The notes beneath the pieces are model-generated. The model ran no database searches. It worked only from the letters and a program-made list of their open reading frames with translations, and was not told where the DNA came from. Below, piece by piece: positions 1-8,003 of a stretch of 64,000 nucleotides of DNA (position 1 is the first letter of the stretch; every line of letters starts with the position of its first letter). The DNA lies in the NCBI GenBank assembly GCA_018062345.1, contig JAGOSL010000005.1, positions 1-64,000 of the forward strand. The letters are read 5' to 3'. This DNA comes from Pseudomonadota bacterium. GTDB taxonomy: Bacteria > Pseudomonadota > Alphaproteobacteria > Paracaedibacterales > CAITNM01. Both the position numbers and the translations under genes were made by a program.

Positions 1-232
1 TTCCCTTGGTAGTAACGAGGGCACGTCAGGTTTAGCAAACCGACGTAGTGTCCAGTGGTAATGGACATAAGGTCCGGTCGTAACGGGCTAGAGGTTAGAT
101 ACGGTACTACTAAAGCGAGTGTGAAGAGAAAGAAAAAAGAAGAAGAAAAGAAAAGAAAAAAAGATACTGCATCTTTGCCAAGCCCCGTAAGGGCTGTGGC
201 AATGTAGTGAGTGATATCAAAATTGACTTTGC
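1..232. other. Gene-free left edge with GC-richer, hairpin-rich segment
   Basis: I find no recognisable gene here. Positions 1-115 are richer in G and C than the rest of the window and hold several inverted repeats: CGTC-a-GGTTT (24-33) with AAACC-GACG (37-45), TGTCC (49-53) with GGACA (63-67), and TAGTA (10-14) with TACTA (107-111). This could be a folded RNA or the tail of something beginning left of the window. A plus-strand frame running in from the edge stops at about 61 after some 19 codons that I do not recognise. Positions 120-165 are a low-complexity purine run. Confidence 0.4.
155..203 (-). terminator. Possible Rho-independent terminator of the cpoB-like gene
   Basis: About 30 bases past the stop of the minus-strand cpoB-like gene, TTGCCA and GCCC (176-186) pair with GGGC and TGGCAA (192-203), giving a strong stem with a small internal loop. 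Read on the minus strand it is followed by a short AAAGAT/ATCTTT repeat and a long T-rich run. The gap between the strong stem and the T run makes this less than textbook. Confidence 0.45.
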
Positions 233-1087
233 CTAAGCCGCCTTTGCTGTTTTTGCTTGTGTTGGCTTTGCAGGTGCTTGCGCAGCTTTGCCTTGCGTTG
301 TCTCTGCAAGAATTTTTTGTTGCTCAGGAGTCAGCGGTAGATTTTTTATATTTTTGAGAATTTGATTTGCATCCTCAGTATTTCCCTTTATTTTTGCATG
401 ACGCAGTCGTATCAGATGGCAGTCAACTTGATGAATATCATCTAATTTTTTCTTTAATGCTGCTTCGCAAACAACCGAGGCGCCCTCGTTGTCGCTCTGC
501 TTTTCAAGGCAAAAAGCCAAATGAACCAAAGACTTAGCAACGATTGGATCGTTCGGATAAGTTTTGATGATGCGACCAAAACCAGCGGCAGCTTCTTTAT
601 AGCTACCTTGATTGTATAATGCCAAAGAGACTTCGTATTGGGCTACTGCTTCCGATTGTTGTTCGGGAAGCTCTGGTGCATTTATTTCAGCAGCTTTAGT
701 TGCTGATAATTCTGCGGCAGTCGGCGTATGAGTAGCATCATAAGGATTGTTTGATTTAGGGCCTAAACCTGTCTTTGAAAGTTCTTCTTGAACAATGCGG
801 CGAATTTTTCCCTCTAAATCGCTGTCTGTAGAACCAGTCAAGTTTGCGGGTGCGGCAGGAGCTAATTTTTGAGCCAGTAATTTATTTTGTTGTTCAATAA
901 TAGTGTCAATATGCGTTTGCAGTGCTTGAATAGCTTCTTTTTTTTCTCCAGTTGATTGCATTGCATCTAATTGTTTTTGCAATGCGTCGATCACAACTTC
1001 ATTTTGGCGAATAGATTCTTCAACCTCAGCACAAAATATACCCATGCTGAAAAACGCCAATAAAGTTAATGTTTTAAAAATATTCAT
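233..1087 (-). CDS. CpoB/YbgF-like periplasmic coiled-coil TPR protein
   Basis: A probable exported protein of 284 residues. The ATG at 1087 is preferred over an in-frame one 16 codons upstream. It follows an AGAGGA ribosome site by six bases and begins directly with a signal peptide (MNIFKTLTLLAFFSMGIFCA, cleavage near CA/EV). A coiled coil rich in Q, E and K follows at about residues 20-75, then an Ala/Pro-rich linker. A C-terminal TPR-like block begins near AVAQYEVSLALYNQGSYKEAA, close to the YbgF/CpoB pattern in which TPRs follow an N-terminal coiled coil. CpoB works with Tol-Pal and links outer-membrane constriction to septal peptidoglycan synthesis. No tol or pal genes are visible here, and a lysine/alanine-rich tail (about 20 residues) ends the protein. 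The family call is fairly safe; the gene name is not. Confidence 0.65.
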   Translation of the reverse strand: MNIFKTLTLLAFFSMGIFCAEVEESIRQNEVVIDALQKQLDAMQSTGEKKEAIQALQTHIDTIIEQQNKLLAQKLAPAAPANLTGSTDSDLEGKIRRIVQEELSKTGLGPKSNNPYDATHTPTAAELSATKAAEINAPELPEQQSEAVAQYEVSLALYNQGSYKEAAAGFGRIIKTYPNDPIVAKSLVHLAFCLEKQSDNEGASVVCEAALKKKLDDIHQVDCHLIRLRHAKIKGNTEDANQILKNIKNLPLTPEQQKILAETTQGKAAQAPAKPTQAKTAKAA

Positions 1088-1181
1088 ATAAAATCCTCTA
1101 ATTCTTGCAGAAAAACATTGCATTATTTGTTGCATTCAGTATAGATATATATATTCTTTTTCGCGAAGGGAAGACATTTAT

Positions 1182-1406
1182 ATGAAAAAAGATATACATC
1201 CTGAGTATCACTCTATCACAGTTAAAATGACCGATGGAACAACTTTTGAAACCAGAAGCACATGGGGGAAAGAGGGCGATACCTTGCAATTAGACATTGA
1301 TCCTAAATCTCATCCAGCATGGACAGGTGGGGGGCATAAACTTATTGATGCTGGTGGCCAATTAAGCAAGTTCAGTAAGCGTTTCCAAAACTTTGGCTTG
1401 AACTGA
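1182..1406 (+). CDS. rpmE: 50S ribosomal protein bL31
   Basis: A 74-residue ribosomal protein of the large subunit, where bL31 bridges to the small-subunit head. It starts [10 protein letters not shown] and contains the conserved [18 protein letters not shown] stretch and a [11 protein letters not shown] end, typical of alphaproteobacterial bL31. It has no cysteines, so it is the zinc-independent form. An AAGGGAAG ribosome site sits about seven bases before the ATG. It lies divergent from the cpoB-like gene and eight bases upstream of the helicase gene, so it probably heads the plus-strand operon. Confidence 0.95.
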   Translation: MKKDIHPEYHSITVKMTDGTTFETRSTWGKEGDTLQLDIDPKSHPAWTGGGHKLIDAGGQLSKFSKRFQNFGLN

Positions 1407-1414
1407 GGATTTTA

Positions 1415-3568
1415 ATGATGCGTGCTGAGGCTACTTCAAGCGTTGCTTCAGCACCTGCTTATCTTGAAGCTTTAAATTCCAAACAACAACAAGCGGTTCT
1501 TCACAATGAAGGGCCATTGCTTATACTTGCTGGTGCAGGCACTGGGAAAACTAGAGTTTTAACCACCAGGCTTGCCCATATTCTTTATCAACAATTGTGT
1601 GGTTATCAAAATATCTTAGCCGTTACTTTTACCAATAAGGCAGCTAACGAAATGCGTGAGCGCATTCAGTCTTTATTGGGGCGAAGTGTTGACGGCATGT
1701 GGCTTGGTACCTTTCACTCGCTTTCAATGCGCATATTACGTAAACATGCTGAAGTATTGGGATATGCCTCGACAAATTTCACTATTATTGATGCAGATGA
1801 TCAAATACGTCTAGTCAAACAGTTGCTTAAAGCCGAAAATATTGACGAAAAGCAAGTTCCGGCAAAGATGGTTGCTGGTATCATTAATCGCTGGAAAGAT
1901 AAAGCTAAAACACCTGATCGAGCAGGTAATTCACAAGATTTACACGTACAGTTATATCGTCAATATCAAGAGCGTTTAAAAATTCTAAATGCCATGGATT
2001 TTGGTGATTTAATCCTAAATTGTCTCGTGTTGTTTCAACAAAATCCAGAAATCTTAAATAGCTACCAACAGCAATTTTGTTACCTTATGGTTGACGAATA
2101 TCAAGATACAAATACATCACAGTATTTATGGCTACGTTTGCTTGGTGATGGTTATAGAAATTTATGTTGTGTTGGTGACGACGATCAATCTATTTATGGG
2201 TGGCGTGGTGCAGAAGTTGCGAATATTTTAAAATTTGAAACAGACTATCCTAATGCTACAGTCATTCGGCTTGAGCAAAATTATAGATCTACTAGCCATA
2301 TACTAGGCGCTGCCTCGGGTCTCATTGCTAATAACCGTGATCGATTAGGAAAAGAGCTCTGGACCCAAAAGGAGGGTGGTGACACAGTCCTTGTGAAAGG
2401 AACATGGGATAGCGAAAGTGAAGCTAGGTTTGTTATTGATGAAATTGAAGATAATCAACGTCGAGGTTACAATTTAAATTCTATGGCTATACTAGTGCGG
2501 GCCAGCTATCAAACTCGTGATTTTGAAGAGCGTTGTCTGAAGACAGGTATAGCGTATCGTGTTGTCGGTGGTTTGCGATTTTATGAAAGGCAAGAAATTA
2601 AGGATGCCTTAGCCTATCTTAGGGTCTTAATGCAGCCAGACGATGGCCTAGCTTTTGAGCGAATTATCAATGTACCTAAGCGTGGCATTGGATCAACTGC
2701 TTTGCAAAACATGCACAATATAGCAAGAGAGCAAGATATTTCACTTCCAAAAGCTGCGCTAATTTATGCGGCTGATGAAGGTAAGGGAACAGGCAAAGCA
2801 AATTTGCGTCAATTTTTTGAGGATATGCACAGATGGCGTCGCATGCTTGATGCTCACCCACATGTGGACGTTGTAAAAGCTATGCTTGATGAATCGGGTT
2901 ATACAGCCATGTGGCAAGAAGATACTTCACCAGATGCACCAGGACGACTGGAAAATCTAAAAGAATTTGTAAGGGCAATTGAAGAATTTGAATTCTTGCC
3001 GGGGTTCCTCGATCACGTAAGTTTAGTAACCGATAATAACAATCAAGCCGCAGGTGATTGCTTAAGTATTATGACTTTGCATGGGGCCAAAGGTCTTGAG
3101 TTTGATTTTGTATTTTTGCCAGGTTGGGAAGAGAATTTATTCCCTCATCCAAGGTCTATCAAGGAAAATGGCCATTCCGGGTTAGAGGAAGAGCGTCGGC
3201 TTGGCTATGTAGGCATTAGCCGCGCAAAACAAAAGGCAACGATTTCTTACGCTTTAAGGCGTCGCTTACCTCATCAAGGGTGGCAAGTCGGTTTGCCATC
3301 AAGATTTTTGGCTGAATTACCAGCAACGCATGTCAAGCATGTGCAAGCTAACGGAAGTGAATCGGGCTATCCAAGCTACGGGGAATTTCGCCGAACTGCT
3401 AATTTTTCTGAATATCGGGCACAACATTTTGAAATAGGTGACCGCGTCTTTCATGAAAAATTTGGCTATGGTGATGTCATTGATACAGAAGGTGAACAAG
3501 CCGCTGTTGAATTTGATTTAGCTGAATCAAAACGTATCCATATTAGTTTTTTGAAAAAGCAATCTTGA
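1415..3568 (+). CDS. uvrD: UvrD/PcrA-family superfamily 1 DNA helicase
   Basis: A 3'-5' ATP-dependent DNA helicase for nucleotide excision and mismatch repair and for clearing RecA or stalled complexes. The 717-residue length is typical. An N-terminal Q-motif region (LNSKQQQAV) leads into Walker A GAGTGKT (Lys about 45). Motif II is DEYQDTN, and GDDDQSIYGWRGA, the QNYRS motif, TLHGAKGLEF and the EERRLGYVGISRA motif follow in order. The last 50 residues (FEIGDRVFHEKFGYGDV) form the Tudor-like domain that contacts RNA polymerase in PcrA/UvrD. The start could be either of two adjacent ATGs. It follows rpmE by eight bases. UvrC is encoded about 6 kb away, so two excision-repair parts are in the window. 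Confidence 0.93.
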   Translation: MMRAEATSSVASAPAYLEALNSKQQQAVLHNEGPLLILAGAGTGKTRVLTTRLAHILYQQLCGYQNILAVTFTNKAANEMRERIQSLLGRSVDGMWLGTFHSLSMRILRKHAEVLGYASTNFTIIDADDQIRLVKQLLKAENIDEKQVPAKMVAGIINRWKDKAKTPDRAGNSQDLHVQLYRQYQERLKILNAMDFGDLILNCLVLFQQNPEILNSYQQQFCYLMVDEYQDTNTSQYLWLRLLGDGYRNLCCVGDDDQSIYGWRGAEVANILKFETDYPNATVIRLEQNYRSTSHILGAASGLIANNRDRLGKELWTQKEGGDTVLVKGTWDSESEARFVIDEIEDNQRRGYNLNSMAILVRASYQTRDFEERCLKTGIAYRVVGGLRFYERQEIKDALAYLRVLMQPDDGLAFERIINVPKRGIGSTALQNMHNIAREQDISLPKAALIYAADEGKGTGKANLRQFFEDMHRWRRMLDAHPHVDVVKAMLDESGYTAMWQEDTSPDAPGRLENLKEFVRAIEEFEFLPGFLDHVSLVTDNNNQAAGDCLSIMTLHGAKGLEFDFVFLPGWEENLFPHPRSIKENGHSGLEEERRLGYVGISRAKQKATISYALRRRLPHQGWQVGLPSRFLAELPATHVKHVQANGSESGYPSYGEFRRTANFSEYRAQHFEIGDRVFHEKFGYGDVIDTEGEQAAVEFDLAESKRIHISFLKKQS

Positions 3569-3571
3569 AGA

Positions 3572-4510
3572 ATGAAACGATTTATTCAAGCTTTAATTGC
3601 TGTGTGTATTGTTTTGGTTGGCTTTGCCTATTACGCCTGCCATCCTACCAAACTACCTATCCATGACTCAAAATATCAGCAGTTTTTGCGTTATATTCAT
3701 TATGTATATTTAAAAGCTAAGCCAGATCACTTTTGTAATCTGCATATCTCTTCAAGCCAAGTGCCTATTGATATAATTATTCCTGTCATTGAAAAAGATG
3801 CTGCTACGCTAGTTCTTACTATTGATTCAGTGCGTGGTAATATTTTACAGCCGATAACCAATATCTATTTTATCTCTCCTGAGTCAGAAAAATTGCGCAA
3901 AATTGCTCAAGAAAAAAACTGTAAATTTGTTTTAGAGAATACTGTGTTGCCAGTATTTTTAAACACAAACAGTCGCAAGGGATGGATTAAACAGCAATAC
4001 CTAAAGCTTAATGCAGATACTATTGGTACAAATGAACATTTTCTAATTATTGATGCAGATACCATCTTAATTCGTCCACAAATCTTTGTGACTAAACATA
4101 AAGCAGTTTTAAATATCTTGCATGATTACTGGTTTTGTCGAAAAAAATTCGTTAAAGCTGCCTTAGGATTTGATAAGTTTCATAATGTTGATTTCACAAG
4201 CCATCACATGTTAATGAGCAAAACTAAATTGAAAGCACTAAAACAATATTTGCAAGAGCTACATGGAAAATCATGGCAAGATGCCCTTGATACACTAAAT
4301 ATTTCAGAAGGTAGCTTTTCAGAATATGAATTGTATGGCAACTTTGTCGCGCAACGCTTTCCTGATGAGGTTGATCTTGTTTTGGGCAGTAACGCACTTT
4401 TTCCTCGAAACGGTCTTGCTAATATTGAATATGCAAGAGAATATCTAAGCTGCAAATATAAAAGCTTAACAATGCACAGCTTCTTAACAATTGAAGGGAT
4501 GACAGGCTAA
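3572..4510 (+). CDS. DUF6492-like membrane-anchored glycosyltransferase-fold protein (copy 1)
   Basis: A 312-residue protein with a cationic start and hydrophobic N-terminal segment (MKRFIQALIAVCIVLVGFAY), so a signal anchor or uncleaved signal peptide. Residues about 60-300 look like DUF6492: DIIIPVIEKDAATL, then [15 protein letters not shown], then LIIDADTIL with a DxD-type acidic motif like those that bind metal-sugar nucleotide in GT-A transferases, then DFTSHHMLMS and FSEYELYGNF. No acceptor or sugar can be inferred. It starts one codon after uvrD and is followed by a paralogue after two bases, so the pair plus mraY is probably one transcript. Next to mraY, a role in cell-envelope glycan modification is possible but unproven. 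Confidence 0.65.
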   Translation: MKRFIQALIAVCIVLVGFAYYACHPTKLPIHDSKYQQFLRYIHYVYLKAKPDHFCNLHISSSQVPIDIIIPVIEKDAATLVLTIDSVRGNILQPITNIYFISPESEKLRKIAQEKNCKFVLENTVLPVFLNTNSRKGWIKQQYLKLNADTIGTNEHFLIIDADTILIRPQIFVTKHKAVLNILHDYWFCRKKFVKAALGFDKFHNVDFTSHHMLMSKTKLKALKQYLQELHGKSWQDALDTLNISEGSFSEYELYGNFVAQRFPDEVDLVLGSNALFPRNGLANIEYAREYLSCKYKSLTMHSFLTIEGMTG

Positions 4511-4512
4511 CT

Positions 4513-5448
4513 ATGAAACGCTTTTTAACTTTATTATCTTTGTCTATTTCTATTGCAATTTTAAGTGTTTGGTCTATTACAACACCTGAAACGTTACCAA
4601 CTGAAGATACCAAGTGGCATATATACAAGCGCAAACTTTTTATGAAATTTTTGTCTTTTAAAAGGGATCGTTATTCAAATAATCACATTCCTTTATGCCA
4701 AGAAAAAATTGATCTTGTTTTTTTGTGTATTGAAAAAGATTTGCCCACAATTCGTTACGCAATAGATGCAGCAAAAGGTTTGGTGATGCATCCTATTAAT
4801 AAAATTTATCTAATTTGTCCTGAGTCTGAAAAATTAAGAAAAGTGGCGTTAGAAAAAAATTGTGAATTTGTCGAGGAAAACAAATTGCTTCCTTCTTTAT
4901 CACGAGGCAACGTACTACCAGGGTATTTAAAACAACAATTTATCAAATTAAATGCTGATACCATTACAACATCCGCTTATTATTTGGTCATTGATGCAGA
5001 TACAATCTTATTGCAAACGCAAATATTTTTACGTGACAAAAAAGCTGTATTTAACGCTACTAATGGGTATGTGCTAGAGAGAAAACATATGGTTGAATCG
5101 GTTTTAAAGCTTGGAAAATATCATAACTTAGATTTTACAAGTCACCATATGTTTTTTGATAAAGAAAAACTAAAAGCCATGAAAAAGAGACTAGAAGAAA
5201 TACATGGAAAACCATGGCAGGATGTTTTGAACAATCCTGATATTAAAGGTTCAAGTTTTTCAGAATATGAAATGTATGCAAACTTTGTATTGACGTTTTT
5301 CCCTGACGAGGCGACTATTGTAAATGGTATGAATTCATGGATGCCTGCAGATAAAATCTCAGGGATTGAATGGCAACGTGGTTTCTTGTCAAAAAAATAT
5401 AAAAGCCTTTCTTTTCACCACTTTATGACAACAGATCATTACAGCTAA
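4513..5448 (+). CDS. DUF6492-like membrane-anchored glycosyltransferase-fold protein (copy 2)
   Basis: A 311-residue paralogue of the preceding gene with the same order of parts: N-terminal hydrophobic anchor ([19 protein letters not shown]), [61 protein letters not shown] and [10 protein letters not shown]. The [21 protein letters not shown] and SEYE blocks are shared with copy 1, while the N-terminus and C-terminus differ. This is the pattern of an old tandem duplication kept as two genes. The acidic DADT motif is intact in both, so neither looks dead. The gene begins two bases after the copy 1 stop and ends two bases before mraY. Activity and acceptor are unknown. Confidence 0.65.
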   Translation: MKRFLTLLSLSISIAILSVWSITTPETLPTEDTKWHIYKRKLFMKFLSFKRDRYSNNHIPLCQEKIDLVFLCIEKDLPTIRYAIDAAKGLVMHPINKIYLICPESEKLRKVALEKNCEFVEENKLLPSLSRGNVLPGYLKQQFIKLNADTITTSAYYLVIDADTILLQTQIFLRDKKAVFNATNGYVLERKHMVESVLKLGKYHNLDFTSHHMFFDKEKLKAMKKRLEEIHGKPWQDVLNNPDIKGSSFSEYEMYANFVLTFFPDEATIVNGMNSWMPADKISGIEWQRGFLSKKYKSLSFHHFMTTDHYS

Positions 5449-5450
5449 AA

Positions 5451-6539
5451 ATGTTACAATTCTTAAGTTTTCATTTCCTAAACGACTTCAAGGTTTTTAA
5501 CCTTTTTCGCTATATTACGTTTCGCACAATGGGGGCAATTTTAACTGCCTTAGTTATCAGTTTTTGTTTGGGAAAACCAATTATTGCATGGCTTAAATCA
5601 AAACAAAAGCAAGGACAACCTATTCGTGATGATGGCCCAGCATCCCACTTAATTACAAAAAAGGGCACACCTACTATGGGTGGGTGTTTGATTTTGTTGG
5701 CAGTTTCTATTAGCACCTTACTGTGGGGAGATCTTGCAAATCCGTTTTTATGGATTGTATTGCTTGTCACTCTTGGTTGTGGTGCTTTAGGGGCTGTGGA
5801 CGATTATCAAAAGCTCACTAAAAATTCGCATCGTGGGATTTCTGGAAAAACAAAATTACTAGGGCAAGCGGTACTTTCTCTAATCGCTGCTTATGCTTCA
5901 GCTCACTGTACCCATCCAGATCTTGCTCACACGTTAACTTTTCCTTTTTTTAAAGATTTCATGCTTAATCTTGGTTGGTTTTTTTATCCATGGGCAGCGA
6001 TTGTGATTATAGGTTCATCAAACGCGGTTAATCTGACAGATGGGCTTGATGGATTGGCTATTGTGCCAGTAATGATATGTTCTGTTTGTTTTACAATCAT
6101 TGCTTACCTTGTTGGAAACCATATTTTCGCACACTATTTACAGTTGCATCATGTAGCAAACGTTGGCGAAATATGTATCTTTTTAGGTAGTCTGATTGGT
6201 GCTGGGTTAGGATTTTTATGGTTTAATGCTCCCCCAGCAAAAATATTTATGGGGGACACAGGTTCTCTTGCGGCAGGTGGGGCATTGGGCACTATAGCTC
6301 TTATTACAAAGCATGAGTTTGTTCTTTGTATTGTAGGTGGTCTGTTTGTTCTAGAGGCAGTATCTGTTATTTTGCAGGTGGGATACTACAAGCTTACTAA
6401 AAGACGTATTTTCCTAATGGCACCAATTCATCATCATTTTGAAAAGCTTGGTTGGGCTGAATCTACTGTTGTTGTGCGTTTTTGGATTATTGCATCTATC
6501 CTTGCATTAGTTGGCCTTGCGACACTGAAAATTCGCTGA
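5451..6539 (+). CDS. mraY: Phospho-N-acetylmuramoyl-pentapeptide-transferase
   Basis: An integral inner-membrane enzyme that transfers phospho-MurNAc-pentapeptide from UDP to undecaprenyl phosphate, making lipid I. The 362-residue length and about ten hydrophobic segments fit. The catalytic acidic motifs are visible: DDYQK (about residues 121-125), [10 protein letters not shown], and GDTGSLA, followed by the MraY-specific [11 protein letters not shown]. It is encoded outside the rsmH-ftsL-ftsI-murE group found 6 kb downstream; in most alphaproteobacteria mraY lies inside that cluster between murF and murD. It follows the DUF6492-like pair and its stop overlaps the znuC start, giving an unusual envelope/zinc operon. 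Confidence 0.95.
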   Translation: MLQFLSFHFLNDFKVFNLFRYITFRTMGAILTALVISFCLGKPIIAWLKSKQKQGQPIRDDGPASHLITKKGTPTMGGCLILLAVSISTLLWGDLANPFLWIVLLVTLGCGALGAVDDYQKLTKNSHRGISGKTKLLGQAVLSLIAAYASAHCTHPDLAHTLTFPFFKDFMLNLGWFFYPWAAIVIIGSSNAVNLTDGLDGLAIVPVMICSVCFTIIAYLVGNHIFAHYLQLHHVANVGEICIFLGSLIGAGLGFLWFNAPPAKIFMGDTGSLAAGGALGTIALITKHEFVLCIVGGLFVLEAVSVILQVGYYKLTKRRIFLMAPIHHHFEKLGWAESTVVVRFWIIASILALVGLATLKIR

Positions 6540-7228
6540 TGTTAGTTTCATTAAAGTCTGTTGACTATATTCTTAAAGATGAATCGCAAACCAGAACTTT
6601 GCTGCACGATATAAATTTTGAGATTTTTCCCAATAGTATAACAACAATTATTGGCCCAAATGGCGCAGGTAAAACAACTCTTGTGCGACTGCTTTTGGGT
6701 TTAATTCAGCCAACATCAGGTAAAATTAAAAAGCAAAAAAAATTACGGATAGGCTACGTGCCCCAAAAGCTTCATGCTAATCGTTTTATGCCTATGACTG
6801 CTAGTACCTTTTTAAGTCTGTGCGGTGCGCAAAAAATTGATCCTCCTTTTGATATTACTCACTTAATGAATAGGTCAATCCACGCTTTATCAGGTGGTGA
6901 ATTACAGAAAGTTTTATTTAATGCAGCCGTTCTAAAAAAACCAGATCTACTGATTCTTGATGAGCCCACACAAGGCATTGATGCCGATGGACAGGCAGTG
7001 TTTTATGATAAACTACTCGAACTGAAAAGCAAGTGGAACATGGCAGTAGTTCTTATTTCCCACGATCTGCATTTTGTATTTGACCGCACTGATCATGTTA
7101 TTTGTTTGAACCACCACGTCTGCTGTCAGGGTACCCCTGAAAAAGTCCGTAAAACGCAAGAAGTACAACAACTGTTTCCACGATTTGCTACATATCAACA
7201 TCACCATGACCATCATCACCATGATTGA
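6539..7228 (+). CDS. znuC: Zinc ABC transporter ATP-binding protein
   Basis: The ATPase of a ZnuABC-type high-affinity zinc (possibly manganese) importer. The ATG at 6539 overlaps the mraY stop (TGATG) and gives a 229-residue protein starting at the usual place; a longer in-frame reading from 6482 would lie inside mraY. Walker A is GPNGAGKTT, the signature is LSGGELQ, Walker B is LLILDEP and the switch histidine is in ISHDLHF. The protein ends with a histidine-rich tail (QHHHDHHHHD), which suggests a metal-sensing or metal-buffering end. The gene overlaps znuB by eight bases. The substrate-binding protein ZnuA is not encoded nearby. Confidence 0.88.
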   Translation: MLVSLKSVDYILKDESQTRTLLHDINFEIFPNSITTIIGPNGAGKTTLVRLLLGLIQPTSGKIKKQKKLRIGYVPQKLHANRFMPMTASTFLSLCGAQKIDPPFDITHLMNRSIHALSGGELQKVLFNAAVLKKPDLLILDEPTQGIDADGQAVFYDKLLELKSKWNMAVVLISHDLHFVFDRTDHVICLNHHVCCQGTPEKVRKTQEVQQLFPRFATYQHHHDHHHHD

Positions 7229-7994
7229 TCCATTTATACTGCTTATAATTATGGCTGCACTTTTAGCAAGCTTAATCACAGCACCTCTTGGCTGTATTGG
7301 TCTTTGGAATGGATTGGCCTTCTTCGGAGATACGTTAGCTCATGCATCACTACTAGGGGTATGTTTTAGTGTGCTCTCTCATGTTCCTTATGCTCTTGGC
7401 GCAGTGATGGTTTGTCTGGGAATTGCATATTTTATTGGGCATAAATCATCAAAACAAAATGATGTATCGTTGGCTGTTATTTCGTATAGTTGCCTTTCGA
7501 TCAGCATATTAATTATCTCAATTTTTCCAAAAGCAAATCTTGATCCTAATACACTACTTTTCGGAGATTTGCTCAGCACTGACATTTCAGATATTTATCT
7601 GCTTATCATAGCTTTGTGTGTTTTATGGGGCAGCATTTCCAAGCATTGGCCAGCAATTCTGATGACAAGTTTTGATGCTGACCTCGCCCAAGTGCAAGGA
7701 TTTCCATCCAAAAAGGTACGTCTTGCTATATTTTTTGCCTATGCAATAACCATAGGTATTGTCATGAAAATGCTCGGAGCACTATTCGCCCCAGCTTTAG
7801 CAATCATTCCAGCTGCTGCTGCACGGTACCGTTCTAAAACACCTTTTGAAATGATAAGCTTTGCAACATTAATAAGCTGTATTTCTAGCCTGATTGGTGT
7901 TTGGTCTAGTTTTTATTTTGATTTGCCTACCGGTCCATCTATTATCTGCATGGCCACAATAATGCTGGCGCTTATAAAAATAAGCGCCAGATAG
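7221..7994 (+). CDS. znuB: Zinc ABC transporter permease
   Basis: The membrane-spanning partner of ZnuC, 257 residues with seven or eight hydrophobic segments. The ABC-3 family pattern is clear: GLWNGLAFFGDTLAHASLLGV near the start, the MLGALFAPALAIIPAAAAR region and a C-terminal GVWSSFYFDLPTGPSI stretch. I take the ATG at 7221, which begins MIDPFILL and overlaps the end of znuC; a longer frame from 7185 would consist of the antisense-like His-tail region and has no ribosome site. The 3' end of the gene forms a perfect inverted repeat. Zur control is plausible for such operons, but I see no operator I would defend. Confidence 0.9.
   Translation: MIDPFILLIIMAALLASLITAPLGCIGLWNGLAFFGDTLAHASLLGVCFSVLSHVPYALGAVMVCLGIAYFIGHKSSKQNDVSLAVISYSCLSISILIISIFPKANLDPNTLLFGDLLSTDISDIYLLIIALCVLWGSISKHWPAILMTSFDADLAQVQGFPSKKVRLAIFFAYAITIGIVMKMLGALFAPALAIIPAAAARYRSKTPFEMISFATLISCISSLIGVWSSFYFDLPTGPSIICMATIMLALIKISAR
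7965..7990 (+). terminator. Hairpin terminator overlapping the znuB stop region
   Basis: A perfect ten-base inverted repeat, CTGGCGCTTA (7965-7974) and TAAGCGCCAG (7981-7990), with a six-base loop. It covers the last znuB codons and is followed by an A/T-rich stretch with short T runs. It lies between convergent genes and may stop transcription of the zinc operon; the T run is weak. Confidence 0.5.
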
Positions 7995-8003
7995 ATTTAA
8001 ATT

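Noticed and set aside
120-165. The purine run as a repeat element or CRISPR-like tract.
   Set aside because: It is simple low-complexity sequence with no spaced repeats; I see no CRISPR array anywhere in the window.
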